Source: Streptomyces sp. NBC_00353
GTDB lineage: Bacteria; Actinomycetota; Actinomycetes; Streptomycetales; Streptomycetaceae
DNA: 64,000 bases
Direction of reading: 5' to 3'
NCBI RefSeq assembly: GCF_036108815.1
Contig: NZ_CP107985.1
Coordinates: 1,488,001 to 1,552,000 of the forward strand
The notes under the pieces were generated by a model. The model did no database searches and was not told the origin of the DNA. It saw only the letters and a list, made by a program, of their open reading frames with translations. The translations under genes and the position numbers were made by a program. This document shows, piece after piece, positions 1-6,885 of this stretch (position 1 is its first letter; the number at the start of each line of letters is the position of its first letter).

Positions 1-153
1 TGCGGGCGGCACGGTGAACCGTCGGTGACGTGGTTCGATGCCGACGACAACACAGAGCTGGCCCTTGCCCGGGACTTTCGGTCCTTCGTTGAGGGCCTCA
101 CCTCCGCGCACGACTTCACCGGGGACGTTCACCCCGAGGGGGCGTCGTCCTGA
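1..153 (+). CDS. SMI1/KNR4-like protein, C-terminal end (partial)
   Basis: Frame 1 is open from the first base to a TGA at 151-153 and encodes the last 50 residues of a protein whose start lies outside the window. The tail contains VTWFDADDNTELALARDF followed by SFVEGL. This resembles the end of SMI1/KNR4 (SUKH) proteins, where an acidic stretch precedes a final 'F..FL..L' helix. SUKH proteins often serve as immunity proteins to polymorphic toxins in bacteria. The assignment rests on this short tail only and is tentative. Confidence 0.4.
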   Translation, partial: CGRHGEPSVTWFDADDNTELALARDFRSFVEGLTSAHDFTGDVHPEGASS

Positions 154-737
154 CGTCGTCAATGGTGCCGCATTGCCGCAGGCCCGTGCTGAGGCCCCAT
201 GAGTTGACGTGAGTGAGCAGCTCCGCGGCGACCGTCGTGCCGGTCCACCACGAGCGACTTGCACACGCCGCTGAACCGCACTACCGCCGGGCCACCCGTT
301 CGGTCGACCTCGCTTACGAGAGCGCCGTCGACTGATTGATCCGGCCGAGGAACCCGAGTGGCCGAGCGCCTGGTCGAGGAAGTCTTCACCGCACTGGACG
401 CACGGACCGTCGTCATCACCGGCACGGACGGCCGCGCTGTACTCCGACGCCCCCAACGCGCCATCAAGGCTGCTCTCGCCGCCGCGCGCTCGACGGGCCA
501 CGCCCTCAGATCCGCGTCGGCGATGGAGGGGTTGACCAAACGGCGTCTCTCCAGTGGCGCGAGCGCGCACGTCCAATAAATTACCTTTTACGAAACATTT
601 ATGTAACTGGCGGCAATCCCGACGCTGGTTGGGCCGCCGCACGCGGTCGCGCGCCTTGTGGGCCGGGGCCGGCTCACGGAATCCGATCGCGGCGGCACCG
701 CACGACCTGCCGCCTGGATCCTTGCCTGAGGGGAACC
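154..737. other. Intergenic stretch with decayed DNA
   Basis: This 584-base stretch has no convincing intact gene. It holds one transposase-like remnant (358-579), and its other open frames look like chance frames of GC-rich DNA. Bases 575-605 form an AT-rich patch unlike the surroundings. That patch could carry a promoter for the peroxidase gene at 738, but no clear -35/-10 pair stands out. Confidence 0.5.
358..579 (+). pseudogene. IS110-family transposase remnant
   Basis: A 73-codon GTG-start frame begins with VEEVFTALDARTVVITGTD. This closely resembles the middle of actinobacterial IS110-family transposases, where a 'FTALDEQTVVVPGT' motif follows the N-terminal DEDD catalytic domain. After about 25 residues the similarity fades, and the C-terminal Tnp20 part is absent. 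Neither catalytic domain is complete, so this is a dead fragment. No flanking inverted or direct repeats were seen. The call rests on one recognisable motif. Confidence 0.4.
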
Positions 738-2039
738 ATGGCTCACGAGACATCCGCGACCCTGGAGGAAGGGTGGAGCGGCGAAGGGTGCCCGGCGAGT
801 GCGTTTGCCCGGCGGTCGTTTCTTCACGGCGCCGCCGCGGGCCTGGCAGGAGCGGCGGGCGCTACCGTCCTGGGCAGCAGTGCGGCGAGTGCCGACCCGA
901 CGGTCGAGATCAAGGCGGAACCGAAATCCCGCACGATTCCCTTTCATGGTCATCACCAGGCAGGCATCGCCACTCTGCCCCAACAGGACGCAATTTTCGT
1001 CTCGTTCGACGTGACCGCCTCCAGCCGTGCGAAGCTCACCGACCTTTTCCGCACGCTGACCTCGCGAGCCCGCTTCCTCACGGCGGGCGGCAGGCCACCG
1101 AAGGTGCCGCGGACCGCAGCGCCATCGGACAACGGCATCATGGGACCCACGTTCGTGGCGGATGGTCTCACCCTGACAGTCGGAGTGGGTGCGTCCCTCT
1201 TCGACAGCCGCTACGGATTGAGCAAGCGCAAGCCGGTCCAGCTCATTACGATGAAGCCTTTCCGCCATGACAACCTGGACCCCGCGCTGAGCCAGGGTGA
1301 CCTGCTGATCCAGATCTGCGCCGATCACCGCGACACGACGGTGCACGCATTGCTCGACATCCTGACCCACACCAAATCAGCGATGAAGCTGCGCTGGCGC
1401 ATTGACGGCCAGCGCAATCCGGAGCGTCCTGTCGGTGTCCGGCGCGACTGGTTCGGCTTCAAGGACGGAATCTCCAACCCGACCCTCTCCGATGAGGCCC
1501 AGATGAATCAGGTGGTCTGGGTCCAGCCGAAGAGCGCCGAACCGGCCTGGACCGCAGGCGGCACGTACCACGTGGTGCGTATCGTGCACTTCTTCATCGA
1601 GGCGTGGCAGAAGGTGCCCGTTGCTCAACAGGAGCGGATCTTCGGCCGCCGCAAGGCGAGCGGCGCGCCCATGTACGCCGCGGATGAGAACGCCACGGAT
1701 CTCCTCGATCCCATCTACACCAACGACCCGCAGGGCCTGATCACCCCGCTGAACTCTCACATCCGCCTCGCCAATCCCCAGACTCCGCAGACCGCGGCGA
1801 CCAGCACGATCCTGCGTCGGAGTTACGACTACGACCGGAGCCCCAACCCGCCGGAACTCGACATGGGGCATGCATTCGTCTGCTTCCAGCGGAAGCTGAA
1901 CACCTACATCGCCATGCAGACCCGGCTGGAAGACGAAGCACTGGTGCCGTTCATCAGCCCCAGGGGCGGGGGTTACTTCTTCGCGCTTCCCGGTGTTCGG
2001 GACGAGAAGGACTACTACGCCCGCGCACTCCTGGCCTGA
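738..2039 (+). CDS. Dyp-type heme peroxidase, Tat-exported
   Basis: This 433-residue protein is a DyP-type peroxidase. These use heme and hydrogen peroxide to oxidise dyes, phenolics or porphyrins. The N-terminus has a Tat signal (ARRSFLHGAAAG, about residues 28-40) and a cleavage-like ASA region, so it should be exported folded with its heme. The family fingerprint GFKDGISNP is present with catalytic Asp at about 243. The proximal heme His is probably about 341 in NSHIRLANP, and ILRRSYDYDR supplies the conserved Arg. The ATG at 738 is chosen because GAGGGGAACC precedes it; the open frame extends further upstream but without homology. It is the A/EfeB-like class by signal and length, but no efeU/efeO iron-uptake partner is adjacent. 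A beta-propeller lipoprotein follows 83 bases downstream and may be co-transcribed. Confidence 0.9.
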   Translation: MAHETSATLEEGWSGEGCPASAFARRSFLHGAAAGLAGAAGATVLGSSAASADPTVEIKAEPKSRTIPFHGHHQAGIATLPQQDAIFVSFDVTASSRAKLTDLFRTLTSRARFLTAGGRPPKVPRTAAPSDNGIMGPTFVADGLTLTVGVGASLFDSRYGLSKRKPVQLITMKPFRHDNLDPALSQGDLLIQICADHRDTTVHALLDILTHTKSAMKLRWRIDGQRNPERPVGVRRDWFGFKDGISNPTLSDEAQMNQVVWVQPKSAEPAWTAGGTYHVVRIVHFFIEAWQKVPVAQQERIFGRRKASGAPMYAADENATDLLDPIYTNDPQGLITPLNSHIRLANPQTPQTAATSTILRRSYDYDRSPNPPELDMGHAFVCFQRKLNTYIAMQTRLEDEALVPFISPRGGGYFFALPGVRDEKDYYARALLA

Positions 2040-2122
2040 TCCTCCCTGTCACCGGGCGGCGTCGGCGAAAGCTACCTCGCCCGGCCCTGGACATAACCAT
2101 CGCAACGCGCACAGGAGGCGAG

Positions 2123-3169
2123 ATGTTCTCTGCCCTGCGGACCCGATTCGGCAGCGGCCGTCGCCGACCCGGCAGGACGCTCCGACCGGTACTCGCGGCG
2201 GGCATCGGGATCCTGTTGATCTCCTGTACGGCCACCGCCCCGATCCACAAGGAATCCCCTCGGCTGGCTGCGCCCACTCACGGCAGTGCCAGTGGCCGCG
2301 TGTATGTCACGAACCAGCAGGACAACACGCTCTCGGTGATCGACGCCGGTACCTACAAGGTCGTCGCAACCGTGCCGGCCGGCGTGGCGCCCGAAGGCGT
2401 CGCGGTCACCAAGGACGGCAGACGCGTGTACATCGCCAACAGCGGCTCGGCCCGGGTCTCGGTCCTCGACACCGGGAACAACAAGATCGTCAAAACCGTG
2501 AAGGTCGGGAAGAGCCCCACCGGTGTCGGGCTCAGCCCCGATGGCACGTCCCTCTATGTCACCAACGGCAGTTCGAACAACGTCTCGGTGATCGACACCC
2601 GAACCAACCGGGTAACCGCGACCATCCCGGTCGGCAAGTCTCCGGTGAACGTGGCGTTCAGTCCTGACGGCGGTACGGCCTACGTGGCGAATTCCGGGTC
2701 CGGCAACCTGTCGGTCATCAACACCAGCACGCGCCGCGTCACCAGGAAACTTTCCGCAGGGCGCTCCCCGGTGGGCGTCGCCATCACCCCGGACGGCAAG
2801 TCGGCCTACGTCGCCGACGAGGTGGCAGCACACGTCCTCGTGGTCGGAACCCGTTCCGGCAAGGCGACCGCCGTGCCCGTAGGAGAGGGCCCCTTCGACA
2901 CGGCCGTCGGGCCCGACGGCCGCTTCGCCTACTCCGCCGTTCTCGGCCCGGGCAACGTATCCGTGATCGACATCGGCAACCACCGCGTCTCGGCAACCAT
3001 TGCCCTGGGCCCGCCCGGCACCGATCCGTTCAACCTGGAGGTCACCAACGACGCGATCTACGTCACGAACCAGGGAGCAGGCACCCTCACGGTCATCGAC
3101 CCGCATTCCCACGACGTCGTCGCGACGGTCACCCTCGGCGACAGCCCCTACGGCGTGGCGGTGAGCTGA
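2123..3169 (+). CDS. YVTN-repeat beta-propeller lipoprotein (YncE-like)
   Basis: The 348-residue product has a basic N-terminus, a hydrophobic segment and a lipobox ending LLISC (about residues 31-35), so it should be a membrane-anchored lipoprotein outside the cell. The rest is a seven-bladed propeller of about 42-residue repeats with units such as VYVTNQQDNTLSVID and VYIANSGSARVSVLD. Each blade carries a 'P.GVA.SPDG' turn. YncE-like propellers bind DNA, metals or protein partners, and the ligand cannot be read from sequence. The start is set by AGGAGGCGAG right before the ATG. It follows the DyP peroxidase at 83 bases on the same strand, suggesting a shared extracytoplasmic redox role, which is inference. 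Confidence 0.85.
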   Translation: MFSALRTRFGSGRRRPGRTLRPVLAAGIGILLISCTATAPIHKESPRLAAPTHGSASGRVYVTNQQDNTLSVIDAGTYKVVATVPAGVAPEGVAVTKDGRRVYIANSGSARVSVLDTGNNKIVKTVKVGKSPTGVGLSPDGTSLYVTNGSSNNVSVIDTRTNRVTATIPVGKSPVNVAFSPDGGTAYVANSGSGNLSVINTSTRRVTRKLSAGRSPVGVAITPDGKSAYVADEVAAHVLVVGTRSGKATAVPVGEGPFDTAVGPDGRFAYSAVLGPGNVSVIDIGNHRVSATIALGPPGTDPFNLEVTNDAIYVTNQGAGTLTVIDPHSHDVVATVTLGDSPYGVAVS

Positions 3170-3201
3170 GCGCCCGCGACGCACCAATTACGGTCCCGAG
3201 C

Positions 3202-4350
3202 TCACTCCAGGTGCGGCCGGTGGAGGTGGTGGGAGGCGGTGCGTTCGATGACCAGGAGGGCGGCGTCGTCGGTGGGCTGCTCGCCGACGTGGGCGAGCAG
3301 GTCATCGTGGATGTTTCGCAGCAGGGCATCGGGGCTGGTGGCGGAGAAGGAGGCGACGCGCTCGGCGAGCGGGTAGAAGGCTCCGGTCGGCGAGCGGGCT
3401 TCGATGACGCCGTCGGTGTAGAGCAGCAGGATGTCGCCGGTTTCGAAGGGGAACGGGTCGGCGCGGTGGCTTGAGGCGGGCAACGAGCACATGCCCAGTG
3501 GGGGTGCGGGGCGGCGCGAGTGCAGGACCGTCACCTGGTGATCGTGCACCAGCAGGGGCGGGCAATGACCGCAGTTGACCATCTGGGCCTGTGCGTCGTG
3601 GTCGGGAATGTCGAGTACGAGGGCGGTGATGAAGTGTTCCCCGGGGTCGTGCCTGGTATCGGACACATCCTCCACGTTCAGGCAGAAGCTCTCCTCGAGT
3701 ACCGCCGTGAGCTCGGGCAGCGTGGCGCACCGGTGAGCACCTTCACGGAACGCGCTCAGTACCACCGATGCCTCTCCGATGGCGGCCATGCCCTTGCCGC
3801 GGACGTCACCGATGATCACCCGGGTGCCGGGATGGGCGGCGCGGGCGATCGCAAACAGGTCGCCGCCGATCTGGGTCTCGTCCTCGGCAGCCAGATACAG
3901 CCAGGACACGCGCAACGGTCCGATCCGGTGGGGTGGGGGCCGCAGCAGCACTCGCTGTGCCGCTTCGGCCACCGATCGTGCCCGGCTCAGCTGACGACCG
4001 CGCCGCTCCCGCACGTAGCAGACGAAAACCACCAAAGCGGAGAGCACGGTCAGGGCGGCGATCTGCGAAATGTGGTTGGTCGTGGCCAGCCCGCCGTGGA
4101 GAAGAGCGATGAATACCTGAGCGGCCACAGCCAGAACGCCGATTGCCGCAGTCAGCCACGGGCCGGCGAAGGAGGCGGTGAGTGCGGGCGCGATGACCAG
4201 CAACGGCCCCAGATGGACATCGGCCGGCGAGTGGATGTCCACCACAGTGATCACTACGATCAACGCGAGCGGGATCGCCACCAATCCGCGGCCCGACGGC
4301 TGCTCAAGGAGGCGGTCCACCGAAGCGCGCCGGACACCCATACACCTCAT
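3202..4350 (-). CDS. Membrane PP2C-type (SpoIIE/RsbU-like) serine phosphatase
   Basis: About four transmembrane segments occupy residues 20-120 (for example LVAIPLALIVVITVVDI and LTVLSALVVFVCYV). A PPM/SpoIIE phosphatase domain follows with metal-binding motifs GGDLF, GDVRGKGM, TDGVIEAR and TDDAALLV. Proteins of this type dephosphorylate anti-anti-sigma factors in partner-switching circuits. No PAS, GAF or HATPase domain is attached, so the membrane part is the likely sensor. The start at 4350 is preferred because GTGAGGGACACA precedes it and the transmembrane segments begin soon after. The frame is open for another 129 codons upstream with no family resemblance. It is convergent with the beta-propeller gene, with a 32-base gap. 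No anti-sigma partner is adjacent. Confidence 0.88.
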   Translation of the reverse strand: MRCMGVRRASVDRLLEQPSGRGLVAIPLALIVVITVVDIHSPADVHLGPLLVIAPALTASFAGPWLTAAIGVLAVAAQVFIALLHGGLATTNHISQIAALTVLSALVVFVCYVRERRGRQLSRARSVAEAAQRVLLRPPPHRIGPLRVSWLYLAAEDETQIGGDLFAIARAAHPGTRVIIGDVRGKGMAAIGEASVVLSAFREGAHRCATLPELTAVLEESFCLNVEDVSDTRHDPGEHFITALVLDIPDHDAQAQMVNCGHCPPLLVHDHQVTVLHSRRPAPPLGMCSLPASSHRADPFPFETGDILLLYTDGVIEARSPTGAFYPLAERVASFSATSPDALLRNIHDDLLAHVGEQPTDDAALLVIERTASHHLHRPHLE

Positions 4351-5041
4351 TGTGTCCCTCACCCGAGGCGACGCATGTTCCCAGGCTGTCAGCCGCGGAT
4401 CAGGCCGGAGCACGTACGCACGACCTGTATCGGCGTACAGCCTCCCGTGTCGGGCACCGTGCCTGCTCCCTCGGCCATCGTGGTTCCCGATGCGGTTTCG
4501 AAGGGGCGCAGGCGATAGAACTCCGCCATTTCCCCGCGCAGAAAATCTGTCGTGGCGGAAGTAGACATGCGTGCTCGTCGGAGTTAGCGTCGTTCTTGTA
4601 GCCAAGAAGTCAGCAGTGCGCGACAGAGACGAACTACCGCGCATGCAGGACAGAAGGAGGCTGTGGCACGGCAGTGGAGTGGCGGGGCCGGAAGTTTCCA
4701 GGGGTCCCCTCGCTGATTGCCGGGCCGGGCGGCTCATCGGGGCCGTCAGCGGTTCGCAAGACCGCTAGCAAGCAGATGGATCAGAAAGACGAGAAGGAGG
4801 CAGACGCCATCAGGATCGCCCGGGCAAGGACGTAGTCGGCCCGGGTACCGCAGCCCCGGAACGGAAGGTGGTCCCACGGTCACGTATCCGCGATCCCCGC
4901 ACTCGCCCCCATCCCCCGGGCGCCGGTGCGGAAACGACAGGCCGGCACCGCAGTAAGCCGGCAGATGGTGTTCAAATCCCTCGGGGCCCTGGTGCCGTAC
5001 GGCACCAGGGCCCCCTGACGCGTTCCCGATCAGAGGTGCAA
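4351..5041. other. Long intergenic region before merR-like gene
   Basis: This region of 691 bases shows no believable gene. The short open frames inside have atypical composition and no motifs. It should contain the phosphatase promoter (leftward) and the MerR-like gene promoter (rightward). It ends with a perfect 32-base palindrome (4983-5014) just before the MerR-like gene. A GTTCAAATCC stretch at about 4969-4978 recalls a tRNA T-loop but does not fold as one. Confidence 0.5.
4983..5014. terminator. Perfect 32-base palindrome (14-bp stem, GTAC loop)
   Basis: GGGGCCCTGGTGCC at 4983-4996 is exactly complementary to GGCACCAGGGCCCC at 5001-5014, and the four-base centre GTAC is itself palindromic. 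As RNA this is a very stable hairpin on either strand. It lies 27 bases before the ATG of the MerR-like gene, so it is either a terminator of upstream transcription or a leader structure. There is no T-run after it, as is usual for Streptomyces terminators. Confidence 0.7.
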
Positions 5042-5380
5042 ATGACCGCAGAAGATCCGCTCGGCCGTCTCGACGACGACGACTACCCCGCCTACACCAT
5101 GGGCCGGGCTGCCGAAATACTCGGCACGACCCCCGCATTCCTGCGGGCCATCGGCGAAGCCCGCCTCATCACTCCGTTGCGCTCCGAAGGCGGCCACCGC
5201 CGCTACTCCCGCTACCAGCTGAAAATCGCCGCCCGCGCCCGTGAACTCGTCGACCAGGGCACTCCGGTCGAGGCGGCCTGCCGCATCATCATCCTCGAGG
5301 ACCAGCTCGACGAAGCCCAGCGCATCAACGAAGAACTGCGCCGCCCCGCCACCCAGTCCCGCTCCAAGTTCGGCGCCTGA
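5042..5380 (+). CDS. MerR-family DNA-binding regulator (short form)
   Basis: This 112-residue protein has a winged helix-turn-helix of the MerR type. YTMGRAAEILGTTPAFLRAI is the recognition region (about residues 19-38), followed by the GGHRRYSRYQL wing. A C-terminal helical segment (ILEDQLDEAQRINEELRR) should make the dimer coiled coil. There is no effector-binding domain and no metal-binding cysteine. This small class is common in Streptomyces and also includes BldC-like regulators. AGAGGTGCAA precedes the ATG. A perfect palindrome lies 27 bases upstream and a terminator hairpin begins 3 bases downstream, so it is a single-gene unit. Target genes are unknown. Confidence 0.88.
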   Translation: MTAEDPLGRLDDDDYPAYTMGRAAEILGTTPAFLRAIGEARLITPLRSEGGHRRYSRYQLKIAARARELVDQGTPVEAACRIIILEDQLDEAQRINEELRRPATQSRSKFGA

Positions 5381-5382
5381 CC

Positions 5383-5413
5383 CGCCGACCGCGGAAACCG
5401 GCGGCGGTCGGCG
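5383..5413 (+). terminator. Terminator after merR-like gene
   Basis: CGCCGACCGC (5383-5392) pairs perfectly with GCGGTCGGCG (5404-5413) around an 11-base loop, starting 3 bases after the stop codon of the MerR-like gene. The 10-bp GC-rich stem without a T-tract is the usual Streptomyces terminator form. Confidence 0.75.
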
Positions 5414-5911
5414 CCCCCACTGACGTTCGCCCGGCTGCTGAGAGGAATTGCGGCCTCACGGGCCGCCCACCGCCAGCACGCAGACAGGGCTCCGACGACG
5501 GCCTCGTCGGAGCCCTTCAGCAGACCGCGAAGCACCGTGTACGAGCTGGAACAAGGCCTCCAGGACACCCTGGCCGAACACTGCCGGAGCAAGCAGAACG
5601 CCCGAGGCCAACACGATGACCACGGTCAACTTCTCGTCGAACCGGCTCCTGGCCTGTGCCCGGCGACGCCGCCGTAGGACCACGACGACAGCCCGCAGTA
5701 CTGCCACATCTCGTCAGGACCTGACCAGACCTCCTGTCAGCCCGCCTGTACGGTCGCCGCGTTACCCAGGCCTCAGTTCGACGTGGTGGCGATGCGCTAC
5801 GCGCTCGCCCCCCGTCCAAGGGCGCCTGGTGCATCGGCCGGGATGACATCGGCACGAGGGCGGGTCGCCAGTTCCCTCATGCCGGAATCCCGGCATCGGC
5901 GAGCCGACAGC
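5414..5911. other. Intergenic region after merR-like gene
   Basis: About 500 bases separate the merR terminator from the end of the alkB-like gene. The only candidate inside is a weak leftward frame for a small membrane protein (5456-5707). Otherwise I see nothing of note. Confidence 0.45.
5456..5707 (-). CDS. Possible small single-span membrane protein
   Basis: A GTG-start frame of 83 codons encodes an arginine-rich head (VLRRRRRAQARSRFDEK), one hydrophobic span (LTVVIVLASGVLLAPAVFG) and a short amphipathic tail before losing protein-like character. The pattern fits a small membrane protein, but the ribosome-binding site is poor (GACGAGAT). The second half looks like random GC-rich sequence, so it may be a gene remnant. 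No family is recognised. Confidence 0.25.
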   Translation of the reverse strand: MAVLRAVVVVLRRRRRAQARSRFDEKLTVVIVLASGVLLAPAVFGQGVLEALFQLVHGASRSAEGLRRGRRRSPVCVLAVGGP

Positions 5912-6541
5912 TCACTGCACCCCGTGCGGCCGGAACTGGATGCTGATGCGCCCTCCCGCGGCCCGCGCGGTCTTGGGGATGGCATGCTCCCAGGTCCGCT
6001 GGCAGGAGCCGCCCATCACGATCAGGTCGCCGTGTCCGAGCGGCCGCCGGACGACATCACCGCCGCGGCACGGGCGCAGCAGCAGGTCGCGGGGCGCTCC
6101 CACGGAGAGGATGGCGACCATCGTGTCCTCGCGGGCTCCCCTGCCGATGCGGTCGCCGTGCCAGGCCACGCTGTCGCGCCCGTCGCGGTAGTGGCACAGG
6201 CCGGCCGTCGTGAAGGCTTCGCCGAGCTCGGCGGCGTAGTGCGTGGAGAGTGCCTGCCGCGCCTCGTCGAGGACGGGGTGCGGCAGCGGTTCGCCGGCGC
6301 GGTAGAAGGCGAGCAGGCGCGGGACGTCCACGACCCGCTCGTACATCTGCCGTCGCTCGGCCTTCCACGGAACGTCCGTGGCCAACTGTTCGAAGAGGGC
6401 GTCGGCGCCGCTCAGCCAGCCCGGGAGCAGGTCGATCCAGGCGCCGTCGCCGAGCTCGGTTCTGCGGAGCCCGTCCAGTGGGCGTAGGCGCACGTCGTCG
6501 CTCTGATCGAACAGGGAGCCCTGGAGCTGGTGCGATGCCAT
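5912..6541 (-). CDS. alkB: AlkB-type 2-oxoglutarate/Fe(II) dioxygenase
   Basis: The 209-residue protein matches the AlkB family, which repairs N-alkylated bases by oxidative demethylation. The iron ligands are visible: His128 and Asp130 in WHGDRIG and His186 in WEHAIP. Arginines in RISIQFRP bind 2-oxoglutarate. MYERVVDVPRLLAFY is the substrate-lid region. Length is normal for bacterial AlkB. The ATG at 6541 has no strong Shine-Dalgarno sequence. A TCGAAC half-site of the actinobacterial LexA box lies about 21 bases upstream (6562-6567), but the other half is poor. It is divergent from the clpC-like gene. Confidence 0.9.
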   Translation of the reverse strand: MASHQLQGSLFDQSDDVRLRPLDGLRRTELGDGAWIDLLPGWLSGADALFEQLATDVPWKAERRQMYERVVDVPRLLAFYRAGEPLPHPVLDEARQALSTHYAAELGEAFTTAGLCHYRDGRDSVAWHGDRIGRGAREDTMVAILSVGAPRDLLLRPCRGGDVVRRPLGHGDLIVMGGSCQRTWEHAIPKTARAAGGRISIQFRPHGVQ

Positions 6542-6885
6542 GTCTGCAGCATACCTCGCATTCGAACATATGAGCTATTGGGAGAGATGGCGCGCCTCCG
6601 GGGAGATGTGCTGCGGTACGGGCCGGACACCCAAGGGATGCCCCCCTCGAACGCCGAACACCCCATGCACCGGGAAGAGCGGGTCGATACGCGGCAAGTG
6701 CCTCTGCGGCCCCGCTGCCCCTTGGTCCGGTTTACCGACACACAGCTCGCATATCGTCTAAATTGGGGCAAGTGGGGTTGCGGCGGTCTGAGGTGACGCC
6801 GGACCTGCGGGACCGCGTCCAACACGGCTTCACGTGCACTGAGACAGCGTGGCCCGGTCGGGCCGGGCCACGGGGACGGATACTC
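6542..6885. other. Divergent promoter region alkB / clpC-like
   Basis: This 344-base gap separates the two divergent genes. A palindromic-looking TTCGAACATATGAGC segment (6561-6575) and an AT-rich patch at 6751-6768 (CATATCGTCTAAATTGG) are the best promoter candidates. No HspR (HAIR) or CIRCE element was found upstream of the ATPase gene. Confidence 0.4.

Noticed and set aside
4351..4737. N-terminal extension of the SpoIIE-type phosphatase
   Set aside because: It reads as arginine-rich random sequence; the ATG at 4350 has GTGAGGG upstream and leads straight into the membrane segments.
4955..4982. Possible tRNA gene because of GTTCAAATCC
   Set aside because: The bases flanking the T-loop-like stretch do not form a 5-bp T stem, and no matching acceptor or anticodon arm was found upstream.
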